A stretch of 64,000 nt of DNA from JADJRH01 sp046351455 (GTDB lineage: Bacteria; Myxococcota_A; Polyangia; Polyangiales; Polyangiaceae), in contig JAXLYM010000002.1 in the NCBI GenBank assembly GCA_046351455.1, forward strand, positions 558,001-622,000, in the 5' to 3' direction. Shown piece after piece: positions 16,591-26,781 of this stretch. The notes under the pieces were generated by a model. The model saw only the letters and a list, made by a program, of their open reading frames with translations, was not told where the DNA came from and did not search any database. The translations under genes were made by a program, and so were the position numbers. Positions within the stretch are counted from its first letter, which is position 1, and the number at the start of each line of letters is the position of its first letter.

Positions 16591-19452
16591 CTACTGGCCA
16601 GAGGCCGCCACCTTGTCGACGGCCGCCTTCGTGTCGCCCTTGTAGATCTGCACCTGGGAGCCCGAGGAGACGGCCAGATCCAGCGCCCCGTCGCCGTCCG
16701 CGTCCGCGAGCGTGACGGCGCGCGCGTCGGCGATGTCGATCGTCAGCGGCGGGCCGTTCTTGAAGCTCTTTCCGTCGTCCGAGATCGAGTACACCGCGGA
16801 GAGGCCGCGGCCCGCGAGGAGGACCTCCGGCCGCCCGTCCCCGTCGATGTCGCCCACCGCGAAGTCGTTCACCTCCGCCGGCTGGCCGTCGGGCTGATAG
16901 AACGAGATCGTCGGCCCCGACCCGAAGTCGCCGTCCCACACCACGACGAGCTGCGCCTCCTTGATGCCTTGAAAGCCGCCCTCCCCGGGCGTCGAGTTGC
17001 TCTGCACGAGCGACTGGAGATACCCGTCCGAGAACGTCGCCAGGACGCCGACGATCTCCGGCTTTCCATTGCCGTTCAGGTCGATCATCCGCGTCCGCAA
17101 GAGGACGTGTCCCTCCTCGGTGTAATGGGCGCCCTCGCCGTCGACGGCGCACGTGGCGGCGTCGGTGTCGAACGTCGCGGACGCGACCATCGTCGTGATC
17201 GAGAACCCCGACTCCAGCGAAGGCAGCGTCACGAACGGCAGCGCGAGCCACGTCGGCGCCGCCTTCGCGGGGTCCGCGCCCTCGAACATGATCGACGTCG
17301 CCAGGGAGAGCTGCGGGAGCGCGACGGCGCCCTCCGGCAGCTTGCAGTGGATCGTCTCCTGCGCCTCGAACAGGCCATCTCCGGCGCCGAAGAGGCCCCA
17401 GAGTCGAAACGCCTTCAGGGTCTTCTGCGTCTGCTCGAATACGCCGTCCTGCGGGGTGATGTCCGGCGGCGCATACGCGATGATCGCGACGTCCTTCTCC
17501 ACCTCTTCCCCGTTCGCCGCGTCGCGCGCGCGCAGGAACCCGAGCTGCGTCGCGAGGGGGATGTTGATCTTCCCGTTCTCGGCCTTGTCCGGGTCGGCGT
17601 TGGTGGAGAGCAGATAGGGAGTCTGCATCAGGCGGTTCCCCGCGCCGGGGAAGAAGCTCAGGCTGAGCACGTCGGAGATGGTGCTGATGACGCCGAGATC
17701 GGTGATCGAGTCCACGCCGAGGGCCAGCGTGTTGCCCGCGCCGATCGCCTGAATGTCCTTGAAGCGGCCGATCTCCACGGGCGTCTCCGGGCCGCCGGAC
17801 GTGCGACCGTACGAGACCTGCAGCAGGCTCGACTGGCTGCTGAGCGCGTCCTGGAAGGCCAGATCGTTCACGAGATCGCCGTCGAAATCCCCGACGACGA
17901 GGTTCGCGACCGTGCCGTCCGTGGAGATCTGGAGCGGGTTCGGATAGGCGTCCTCGTTGCCGATCAAGAGATCGATGTCGGGCGCGCCGTCCGAACAGGC
18001 CGCCACGTCCGGGTGGCCGTCGCCGTTGATGTCGGTGACGTACGCGGTGACCCAGTCTCGCTTGCTCTGATAGAGCTGCTCCAGATCGAGCGGCATCGTC
18101 GCGCCCGGCTTGCCGATGAAGAGGCCCTTCGAGGTCACGAGATCGGGGTACACGTCACCGTCGTAGTCGCCGAGCGCGATGGGGAACGACTCGGACCGTG
18201 TATACAAGAGCGCTACCATGTCCGGCACGGCCGGCGGCGGGTCCGGCACCTGGGAGTGGAAGCGGCCGTCTCCGAGGCCGTACGCGACGTGGATCTCGCT
18301 CTTTCCGCCGAGCTTCACGGTGATCAGGAGATCCGTGTGTCCGTCCCCGTTCACGTCGTACACGAACGCGGGGCCGGACACCGGGCCTCCGGCGTCGATC
18401 TGGGCCATGACGGGGTCGACTCCGTTGCCGACCTTCATCAATTCATCGCCGTTCGCCGTGTGGACGACCGTCCTGTAGACGTTCACCTTGCTCTGGAAAT
18501 CGGGGGGAGAGCCCGCGGGCGGCTTCACCGGAAACACGATGTCTTGACTGCCGTCCCCGTCGAAATCGGTCCACACCGGCGGGCCCGCGAGCCGGAGCGG
18601 CGCGCCGTCCTTCACGATGAGGATGACGCCGTTCCCCGCCGCGTTGAAGCCCACGAAGAAGCCGTCGTTGGAGATGGTGCCGTCCGTCGGGGTCACGCCG
18701 AGGAGCGCGCCGATCTCGTCGCCGGGGATGCTCGGCACCGCCTCCAGCGCGATCGGGACGGCCTTCTCCACGTTGCTCTCCACCGCGGGCTTTCCGGGCA
18801 CGATCGGCAGCGGGATGGTGCCGAACGCGATGGAGCCGTACGTCGTCGGCGTGAACGTCTCGTCCCCGTTGGAGAGGAAGGCGCCGACTCCGATGTTGAG
18901 GGCCACCACGAGATCGTCCGTCGTGTCGATGGACGAGCCCTTGTCGGGGTTCGCCAGCGGGCCGAGGTGCCCCACCGCCGGGCGCGTCAGCACGGGCAGC
19001 GACGTCTGCGTGAGCATGCCTGTCTCGCTCACGAAGTTGATGCGCGCGCGACCGGGCTCCACGCCGAGGATGTCCTGCCGCCCGTCGTTGTCGAAGTTGC
19101 CAGAATACAGCTCCTGCGCCTGCGACGGGCCCACCGCGAACGCCTTGCTCGCGAAGGTGCCGAGCGGGAGGCGACACACGTTGTCCGCGCCGCAGCCGTA
19201 GCCGGTGGGGCACGTCCCGGTCGGCGAGCACGAGAGTGAACAGGGCCAGTCCACGTCGGGCGGACGGCACGCGAACTCGGAGCTCGTGGGGCCGTCGCAG
19301 TCCTCTCCGATGGACTTGTCGATGACGCCGTTCCCGCAGACCTGCTCGTCCAGGCTCGTGAGCTTCGTGCAGGAGAGGAGCCCTGTCGCGAAGAGGCCCA
19401 CGAAGAGCGCGGAGAGCGGAGAGCGGGAGAGGGCGCGTCGCGATCGCATCAT
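16591..19452 (-). CDS. FG-GAP/VCBS repeat lipoprotein
   Basis: A 953-residue exported protein. The N-terminus (MMRSRRALSRSPLSALFVGL) is a signal peptide ending in LLSC, a lipobox. A Cys-rich stretch follows (CGNGVIDKSIGEDCDG, CSPTGTCPTGYGCGADNVC), a short disulfide repeat common in myxobacterial lipoproteins. The rest contains many calcium-binding-type FG-GAP blades (FDNDGRQDIL, DFDGDGSQDIVF, DVNGDGHTDLLI, DINGDGHPDVA, DIDGDGRPEVLL, DADGDGALDLAV), predicting a beta-propeller. These domains mediate adhesion or ligand binding outside the cell; no enzymatic motif is visible. It is the third gene of a tight operon, starting eight bases after the thioredoxin-like gene. Confidence 0.85.
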   Translation of the reverse strand: MMRSRRALSRSPLSALFVGLFATGLLSCTKLTSLDEQVCGNGVIDKSIGEDCDGPTSSEFACRPPDVDWPCSLSCSPTGTCPTGYGCGADNVCRLPLGTFASKAFAVGPSQAQELYSGNFDNDGRQDILGVEPGRARINFVSETGMLTQTSLPVLTRPAVGHLGPLANPDKGSSIDTTDDLVVALNIGVGAFLSNGDETFTPTTYGSIAFGTIPLPIVPGKPAVESNVEKAVPIALEAVPSIPGDEIGALLGVTPTDGTISNDGFFVGFNAAGNGVILIVKDGAPLRLAGPPVWTDFDGDGSQDIVFPVKPPAGSPPDFQSKVNVYRTVVHTANGDELMKVGNGVDPVMAQIDAGGPVSGPAFVYDVNGDGHTDLLITVKLGGKSEIHVAYGLGDGRFHSQVPDPPPAVPDMVALLYTRSESFPIALGDYDGDVYPDLVTSKGLFIGKPGATMPLDLEQLYQSKRDWVTAYVTDINGDGHPDVAACSDGAPDIDLLIGNEDAYPNPLQISTDGTVANLVVGDFDGDLVNDLAFQDALSSQSSLLQVSYGRTSGGPETPVEIGRFKDIQAIGAGNTLALGVDSITDLGVISTISDVLSLSFFPGAGNRLMQTPYLLSTNADPDKAENGKINIPLATQLGFLRARDAANGEEVEKDVAIIAYAPPDITPQDGVFEQTQKTLKAFRLWGLFGAGDGLFEAQETIHCKLPEGAVALPQLSLATSIMFEGADPAKAAPTWLALPFVTLPSLESGFSITTMVASATFDTDAATCAVDGEGAHYTEEGHVLLRTRMIDLNGNGKPEIVGVLATFSDGYLQSLVQSNSTPGEGGFQGIKEAQLVVVWDGDFGSGPTISFYQPDGQPAEVNDFAVGDIDGDGRPEVLLAGRGLSAVYSISDDGKSFKNGPPLTIDIADARAVTLADADGDGALDLAVSSGSQVQIYKGDTKAAVDKVAASGQ

Positions 19453-19460
19453 ATCTGGCC

Positions 19461-20015
19461 TCACGATCCTCTCGCCTGCGCGAGCAGCGCCCGCAGTCGA
19501 GGCACGATGTTGGACACGGCGCCGGAGCCCTTGATCGAGCCCTCGATGCGCAGATCGGTCCCGCGCCCGTCCGGTCCGGGCACGGCGAACAGCGGGATCA
19601 GCTTCGACGAATAACCGGCGGCGGCGAGCCTCTCGGCGTCGCGATCGAGATCGAACTCCAGCATGCGGAGCGGCGGCAGATCCCCTGTCACCTCCCCCGC
19701 CGTGGAGGCCTGATGAAACCGCTGGCACGGCTCGCACCACGTCGCGCCCACGTACACGATGAGCGCCCGCCCGTCCTTCTTCGCGCGCTCCGCCTCGGCC
19801 TTCGCGATCACGGCCGGATCCCCGTCCGGCGCGGGCATCCATTCGATGAGAGGGCCTGTCGGCTTCGGCGCGGCGGCGGGCGTCGTCGTCGCGGGAGGGG
19901 CCGAGTGGGAGGCCGAGCCCGACGGAGGTGTGGAGTCGCCGCAGCCGGCCACGAGGAGCGCGGTCGCGAGGAGGGCAGTCGCGAAGGAGGCAGCGTGTCG
20001 CATCGGGGAGGCCAT
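19461..20015 (-). CDS. Thioredoxin-fold lipoprotein
   Basis: A 184-residue lipoprotein: signal peptide with lipobox LLVAGC, a Pro/Thr/Ser linker, then a thioredoxin fold with the redox motif WCEPC in YVGATWCEPCQRFH and a cis-Pro region KLIPLFAVPG. Expected to act in the periplasm as a disulfide reductase or isomerase. The fixed neighbour is a Cys-rich exported protein, so assisting its disulfides is a reasonable guess. The ATG at 20015 lies two bases after the previous gene's stop; a second in-frame ATG at 20003 is possible and would still keep the signal peptide. Confidence 0.85.
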   Translation of the reverse strand: MASPMRHAASFATALLATALLVAGCGDSTPPSGSASHSAPPATTTPAAAPKPTGPLIEWMPAPDGDPAVIAKAEAERAKKDGRALIVYVGATWCEPCQRFHQASTAGEVTGDLPPLRMLEFDLDRDAERLAAAGYSSKLIPLFAVPGPDGRGTDLRIEGSIKGSGAVSNIVPRLRALLAQARGS

Positions 20016-20017
20016 CG

Positions 20018-21469
<1,452 letters not shown>

Positions 21470-21516
21470 GCCCCGAGCATACTTCACGTGCCCGGGACAT
21501 TTCGCCGGAAAAAACG

Positions 21517-24090
21517 TCACTTGCCGGCGGACGCGCGGGTCACTTCCCCCTGGAGCTTGCCAATCGCCGAGAGGACATCGGGCCTCGTGGTGAGCAGCGC
21601 GGACATCGGATCGGAGGTCGTATCGAACCGGGCGCGCGCCGTCTTGATCGTGAATTCCGCGGGATTGAGATTGACAGTCAGCTCTTCCCATTTCAATGGC
21701 ATGGACACCGGCGCTCCGGGCTTGGCGCGGACGGACCAAGGCGCGACGATCGTGCGGGAACGGCCGGTTTGCCCGGTGTCGACGAACACCCTGGCGCCGC
21801 GCTTCGCGATGACGCGCTCCATCGTGGCGCGCTCCGGGTGCCTCTGCACGAGGAGCCGCCCGCACAGCTCCGTGAGCGTCTTCGCCGCCTCGTACGGAAT
21901 GCCGGGCCCGAGCGGCGCGAGCACGTGCAGGCCGGATTGACCGCTCGTCTTGAGGAAGGACGGCAGTCCAATGCTGTCGAGCAGTTGTTTCAGCGACAGC
22001 GCCAGGATCGCCCCGTCCGCGAAGGTGGCCAGCTCGACGTCGAGATCCACCGTGAAGAACTGGCACTCTTCCCGCGCCCCGGCCACGGAGGCGAGCACGT
22101 GAATCGGGATCGCGGCGAGGTTCGCGACGACGAGCAGCGTCTCCACGTCATTGATCAGGAACACCTGTCGATCCTGCCCGTCGTCGTGCGGCATGTAGCC
22201 AGTCTTGACCCAGCTCGGCACCCCCAAAGGCACGTTCCATTGATAGAAGCTCTTGCCGTGGATCCCGTCCGGATACCGCACCAGCGCGACGGGCCGCTCG
22301 TACAGATAAGGCAAGATCGCCGGAGCGATGGACTCGTAATACGCGCAGAGGGCGCCTTTGGTATACCCGTCTTCGGGGAAGAGGACCTTCGTCTTGTTGG
22401 TGATGTTGATTTTTTGGGGGGGCGCCTCGCGTCGCGCCGACTCCCCACGTGAAATACCGCTGTCGGCGCGGATCTCCGCGGGCGGCGCCTGCTCTTCGTC
22501 GTCCCGCGGCCGAGCGTGGCAGTCCTTCGGGCTCACGTCCTCGCGAACCCCACGAAACACAGGGAACCGAGCGTTCCCGTCGGACCCCCAGCCGAGGTAC
22601 CGCACGCTCACGACGACCTCCGGCCTGATGTGGAGTCGCCCCGAAGGAGCGGGCATGTACTCCCCGACGGCTTGTTTCTCCGGCACCTCCAGCGGAGTGA
22701 GCCGTTCGAGGAGCATGGCGATCGTCTTGTCGTCGAACCCGGTGCCCACCTTCCCGCGGTGCACGAGCCGATCGCCCTCGTACGTCGCCAGATCCAGCGC
22801 GCCGAGGTCCTTCCGCTTCCCTTCGCCGCGCGCGAGCCCCACCACCACGAACTCGTCGTCGCGCTCGCACTTCACCTTCACCCAGTCCCCGCCGCGCCGC
22901 GGCCCCGCCTCGTACTTCGAGGTTCGACGCTTCGCGACGAGCCCCTCCAGCCGATTCGCGCGGCAGAAATCGAAGAGCGGCCGCCCGTCGCCTTCCAGGT
23001 GATCGAGCATCCGCATCACGCCCGCGCCGTGGAGCAGCTCCTGGAGCAACCGCTTCCGCTCGATGAGGGGCGCCTCGCGCAGATCCACGTCGCCGAAGCT
23101 GAGCAGATCGAACGCGACGAACGCGCACGGGATCTCCGCCATTTGAAGCCGAATGTCGTGCGCCCGCGTGAGGTGGAGCCGCTGCGCCACGCGCCCGAAC
23201 GAGGGCCGGCCCGCGCCGTCGAACGCCACGACCTCGCCGTCGAGCAGCGCGCGCTTCGCGGGGAGGGCCGTCACGGCGCGCGCGATCTCGGGGAACACCG
23301 CGGTGAAGTCGCGCAGCTTCCGGTTCGTGAGCGCGACCTTGTCGCCGTCCTTCTGCGCGAGCACCCGCATCCCGTCGAGCTTCAGCTCGTAGAGGAAGGC
23401 CGGATCGTCGAGCTTCACGTTCGTCGACGCGCACAGCATCGGCACCATCTTCGAACCGTCGACGCGCCCGATCTTCGCGCCGGGCAGGGCGCGCGCGCGG
23501 TCCTCCAGATCGCCTGCGATCTTCGCGGATCGGCCGAGCTCCTCGACGGTGAGGCCCGACAGCACGCTGCGCGGCTCCGACGCGGTGATGTCGCGCGTCT
23601 TCGAGGCGAACGCGTCGTCCTTCTTGAAGAGGAGCCACTGCTTCGGGTTGTCCTTCGTGCGCACGAGCGCGAAGCGGCCGCGCAATTTGTAGCCGTGCAG
23701 ATCGAAGTCGACCTTGCCGCGCCTCAGGCTGTCCTCCGCCGACACCTCGCGGTACGCGACGCGCCCTCGATCCCACACGATCATGGGGCCGGCGCCGTAG
23801 TTTCCGTCGGGGATCACCGCCTCGAAATCGAGGTACTCGATCGGGTGGTCCTCCGTCTGGATCGCGAGGTGCTTCTTCAGCGGATCGAGGCTGGGCCCGT
23901 GCGGCACCGCGAACGACAGGAGCACGCCGCCGCGCTCCAGCCGGAGATCGTAGTGTTTCCGTGTCGCGTCGTGCAGGTGCACCACGAACGCGCCGCTCCA
24001 CGTCGGCGCCTCTGCCTCCGGCGGATCGGCGCCGAACGGCTCGTTGGTGCGATCTTCGTCGCGCTTCTTGCGGTAGAGCTCGAGCTTCAT
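21517..24090 (-). CDS. ligD: Multifunctional DNA ligase LigD (phosphoesterase-ligase-polymerase)
   Basis: An 857-residue repair enzyme with the three LigD modules in Pseudomonas-like order. Residues 1-190 are the 3'-phosphoesterase (FVVHLHDATRKHYDLRLE, MIVWDRGRV). Residues about 215-520 are the ATP-dependent ligase with the adenylated lysine in ELKLDGMR and the OB region through VSVRYLGW. Residues about 575-850 are the archaeo-eukaryotic primase-type polymerase (DLDVE metal motif and SGQSGLHV). LigD acts with Ku in bacterial non-homologous end joining; no ku gene is in this window. The polymerase motif normally reads SGxKGLHV, so the Ser is a small deviation. It heads a co-directional run with the lipoprotein operon, but a functional link is unlikely. 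Confidence 0.93.
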   Translation of the reverse strand: MKLELYRKKRDEDRTNEPFGADPPEAEAPTWSGAFVVHLHDATRKHYDLRLERGGVLLSFAVPHGPSLDPLKKHLAIQTEDHPIEYLDFEAVIPDGNYGAGPMIVWDRGRVAYREVSAEDSLRRGKVDFDLHGYKLRGRFALVRTKDNPKQWLLFKKDDAFASKTRDITASEPRSVLSGLTVEELGRSAKIAGDLEDRARALPGAKIGRVDGSKMVPMLCASTNVKLDDPAFLYELKLDGMRVLAQKDGDKVALTNRKLRDFTAVFPEIARAVTALPAKRALLDGEVVAFDGAGRPSFGRVAQRLHLTRAHDIRLQMAEIPCAFVAFDLLSFGDVDLREAPLIERKRLLQELLHGAGVMRMLDHLEGDGRPLFDFCRANRLEGLVAKRRTSKYEAGPRRGGDWVKVKCERDDEFVVVGLARGEGKRKDLGALDLATYEGDRLVHRGKVGTGFDDKTIAMLLERLTPLEVPEKQAVGEYMPAPSGRLHIRPEVVVSVRYLGWGSDGNARFPVFRGVREDVSPKDCHARPRDDEEQAPPAEIRADSGISRGESARREAPPQKINITNKTKVLFPEDGYTKGALCAYYESIAPAILPYLYERPVALVRYPDGIHGKSFYQWNVPLGVPSWVKTGYMPHDDGQDRQVFLINDVETLLVVANLAAIPIHVLASVAGAREECQFFTVDLDVELATFADGAILALSLKQLLDSIGLPSFLKTSGQSGLHVLAPLGPGIPYEAAKTLTELCGRLLVQRHPERATMERVIAKRGARVFVDTGQTGRSRTIVAPWSVRAKPGAPVSMPLKWEELTVNLNPAEFTIKTARARFDTTSDPMSALLTTRPDVLSAIGKLQGEVTRASAGK

Positions 24091-24153
24091 CGGGATCTGG
24101 CGCGCACTCTCGGGGGCCGACTAGAGTAGCCGGCCACGCGGTCGGAGCGACGA

Positions 24154-25674
24154 TTGAAGGACGAAGCACCCTCGGGCGACAACGTGCCGGCCGCGCCACG
24201 CGCGCGACGAGGCCTCCGCGAGTTCATCGCCGACAACGTGATCGTCGCGCTCGCGATGCTGATCGCCAAGCTGCGCGGGTTCGTGACGCTGCCGCTCATC
24301 GTGAGCGCGCTCGGCACCGCGGGATACGGCACGTGGTCGCAGATCCTCGCGTTCACGACCCTGATGCAGGCGGTCGTCGGCTTCAACCTGCACCTGCCGC
24401 TCATCCGCTTCATCGCGCAGGACAAGAAGGAGGCGCCGCGGATCTACCTCACGCTGCAGCTCCTCTCGGTGCTGTGCGCCGTCGTGGGCGGCCTCGTGAT
24501 CTTGCCGTTCGATCGCGGCGCGAGCGAGGTGCTGCTCGGCGATCCGTCGCTCGGCCGGCACCTCGCCGTGTGCCTCGCGATCGTGCTCGTGAGCAACGTG
24601 CGGCTCGTGAACCTCAACGTGTACCGCGCGTACGGGAAATTCCTCGCGCGGTCCGGCGTCGAGCTGGCGACGAGCGTGGTGGAGCTCGCGGCGATCATCG
24701 TGGTCCTGATCAGGACGCACGACATGTTCGCGGCGCTCGTGACGATGGCGGCGTGGGGCGCCGTGGTCGCGGTGATCACGACGTGGCACGCGAGCCGGCT
24801 CACCGGCGTTGGCCGCTTTTCGAAGGAGATCGCGCTCCGGGGCCTCGCGTACGCGGCGCCTCTCCTGCCGAGCGTGCTGTCCCTGTGGATCCTGGATCGC
24901 GCGGACCGCTTCTTCGTCGGCTACTACCTCGGCGCGCGCGAGGTCGGCATCTACTCGGCGTCGTACGCGCTGGGCCAGCTCGTGCTGCAGGCGCAGATGC
25001 CGTTCCAGATCACCCTGTTTCCGAAGGTGGCGCAGCTCTGGGACACGGACCGCGAGGGCGCGAAGCGGTACGTCGAGATGTCGAACAAGTTCTTCCTCAC
25101 GCTCGCGATCCCGTTCACCGCGGCGTGCGCGATCGTCGCGCCGAAGCTCCTCGTGAAGCTCGGCAACGAGGAGATCTCCGCGAACAGCGCGCTCCTCACG
25201 GTGCTCGTGAGCGCGGGCGTCCTGCTCTACGGCGTGAGCGTCATGCAGATCCAGATCCTGCACGGCGCCAAGCGCACGATGACGCAGGGCCTCGTGAGCG
25301 CCGGGGCCGCGGTGCTCAACGTGGCGCTGAACGTGATCTTGCTCCCGCGCGTCGGCACGGTCGGGGCCGCGCTCGCGACGCTGATCGCGTACGGCGCCAC
25401 CGCGGCGGTGATGGGCGCGCTCGCGCACCGGCAGCTCCCGATCTCGTATTTCCCGGTCTACCTGCTCAAATGCGTGATCGCGTCGCTCGCGATGCTCCCG
25501 CCGATGGCGGCGCTCGCGCGGTACGGCCTTTCGGGTCTCGCGGCCGCGGGCGTCGCTGGGCTCCTCGTGTACTTCGTGGCGCTGTGGATCCTCCGCGCGT
25601 TCTCGGCGGAGGAGATCGATTTCGCGAGACGGGCGATCCGCAAGGTCCGCGGCCGTGCCGCCGCGACCCGTTGA
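24154..25674 (+). CDS. Lipopolysaccharide/oligosaccharide flippase (Wzx/MATE-like)
   Basis: A 506-residue membrane protein with about twelve to fourteen helices (for example DNVIVALAMLIAKLRGFVTLPLIV, SYALGQLVLQAQMPFQITLF, LKCVIASLAMLPPMAALARYG). The pattern FFVGYYLGAREVGIYSASYALGQL is characteristic of polysaccharide-export flippases of the MVF superfamily, which move lipid-linked sugars across the inner membrane. The start is a TTG with CGGAG upstream; no nearer ATG retains the first helix. It stands alone, divergent from ligD and convergent with the thiolase-fold gene, so its sugar cargo cannot be read from context. Confidence 0.85.
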   Translation: MKDEAPSGDNVPAAPRARRGLREFIADNVIVALAMLIAKLRGFVTLPLIVSALGTAGYGTWSQILAFTTLMQAVVGFNLHLPLIRFIAQDKKEAPRIYLTLQLLSVLCAVVGGLVILPFDRGASEVLLGDPSLGRHLAVCLAIVLVSNVRLVNLNVYRAYGKFLARSGVELATSVVELAAIIVVLIRTHDMFAALVTMAAWGAVVAVITTWHASRLTGVGRFSKEIALRGLAYAAPLLPSVLSLWILDRADRFFVGYYLGAREVGIYSASYALGQLVLQAQMPFQITLFPKVAQLWDTDREGAKRYVEMSNKFFLTLAIPFTAACAIVAPKLLVKLGNEEISANSALLTVLVSAGVLLYGVSVMQIQILHGAKRTMTQGLVSAGAAVLNVALNVILLPRVGTVGAALATLIAYGATAAVMGALAHRQLPISYFPVYLLKCVIASLAMLPPMAALARYGLSGLAAAGVAGLLVYFVALWILRAFSAEEIDFARRAIRKVRGRAAATR

Positions 25675-25680
25675 GCGCGT

Positions 25681-25703
25681 CACGCCGGCGTGGTGATCAC
25701 CAG
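25681..25703. terminator. Paired palindromes between convergent genes (possible bidirectional terminator)
   Basis: Two perfect 12-bp palindromes lie in tandem, CACGCCGGCGTG and TGGTGATCACCA, sharing one base at the junction, directly between the flippase stop and the stop of the opposite gene. There is no T-run on either side, so termination is only a suggestion. Confidence 0.3.
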
Positions 25704-26767
25704 TCGATGAGCGCGGCCGCGCGCGTCACGCCCGCGCCCATGCCGTAGAGCATCGCGCGCGCTCCGGGCTTCAAGAGGCCTCGATTTCGCGCTTCGATCA
25801 GGTTGATCACGACGCCGCACCCGCCGACGTGCGCGAGCTCGTCGAACGTGTCCGGCGCCTTCGACGGCGCGAGGCCGACCGACTCCGCGACCGCCGCAGG
25901 GAACCATTTGCGGGCCTGCGTGCACGCGAGCACGTCCACCGATTCGATCGTCTGGTGCGCCCGATCCAGTAGCTCCGCGATCGTGTCGCGGCCGAAGTGC
26001 ACGAGCTTCGCGCCGAGCATCTTCGCCTGCTCGCGGTTGCGGGTGCCGGGGGTGTATTCCGCGCCGGCCTCCCACCACGGCGGCTCCGCTTCGTCGCGGC
26101 CGCGCGCCCAGGTGACGGCCTCGTGGTACTCGCCGTGCGAGATCATGTGCACGACGCCGACGCCCGCGCGCTCCGCGGGGCCGAGCACCATCGCGCTCGC
26201 GGCGTCCCCGACCAGCGGCGACGTCGGGTGATCCAGCGGGTTCGCCCGCGCGATCAGGTGCGACTGCGTGAGCAGCACGTGCCGCGCGCGCCCCGACTCG
26301 ATCATCGCGGCGCCGAGCATCATCTGCGCGATCGCCGTGGCGCACGCGACGTCGAAGCCGATCCCCGCGGCGCGCGTGGCCCCGACGAGGTGCGCCACCC
26401 GCGGCGCCGTCGGAGGCGTCACCCGATCCGGCACCATCGCCCACGAAAGCACGAGATCGATCTCCCTCGGATCGAGCCCGGCGTCCGCGATCGCGCGCCG
26501 GCCCGCGATGGCCTCGGCCTCGGCGGACGACATCTGCGGATCCGCCACGCGCCGCCGCGTCGCGCCGCGGAACGGATCGTCCAGCTCCTTCGCGAGGTGC
26601 CGCGCGACGATCGCGTCGCACGGATCCGCGACGCTCGCCGCCGCGACCTCGTTCAGCTCGGAGCCGTAGCGGCTCGTCTGCTTGCCGGCGAAGCCCTCGG
26701 GCCAGTCGGCGTTCGTGCGGATCTTCTCGGGAAGGAAAGCCCCGAGCCCTGCGATCTTCGCGCGCAT
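25697..26767 (-). CDS. KAS III-like thiolase-fold acyltransferase/condensing enzyme, non-canonical
   Basis: A 356-residue FabH-family protein. The acyl-accepting cysteine is Cys142 in FDVACATAIAQMM, and the C-terminal half ends in MLYGMGAGVTRAAALIDW, the family's GxGxG element. The usual HQAN motif is replaced by CTQARKW, and the GNTSAAS motif by AHVGGCG, so the classic Cys-His-Asn triad is not present in its normal positions; the His in AHVGG may substitute, as in some KAS III relatives of secondary metabolism. GAGGAG precedes the ATG. It lies 14 bases after a TPP-dependent enzyme, so the two probably make or modify one acyl product together. A role in ordinary fatty-acid initiation is unlikely. 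Confidence 0.8.
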   Translation of the reverse strand: MRAKIAGLGAFLPEKIRTNADWPEGFAGKQTSRYGSELNEVAAASVADPCDAIVARHLAKELDDPFRGATRRRVADPQMSSAEAEAIAGRRAIADAGLDPREIDLVLSWAMVPDRVTPPTAPRVAHLVGATRAAGIGFDVACATAIAQMMLGAAMIESGRARHVLLTQSHLIARANPLDHPTSPLVGDAASAMVLGPAERAGVGVVHMISHGEYHEAVTWARGRDEAEPPWWEAGAEYTPGTRNREQAKMLGAKLVHFGRDTIAELLDRAHQTIESVDVLACTQARKWFPAAVAESVGLAPSKAPDTFDELAHVGGCGVVINLIEARNRGLLKPGARAMLYGMGAGVTRAAALIDW

Positions 26768-26781
26768 CGTCCGGTCTCCTC

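Noticed and set aside
16969..19239. Long plus-strand frame opposite the FG-GAP gene, and similar frames opposite hsdR and ligD
   Set aside because: Mirror frames produced by GC-rich third positions; no motifs, and they conflict with well-supported genes.
21517..24090. A complete NHEJ operon with Ku
   Set aside because: No Ku-like protein is encoded on either side of ligD within the window.
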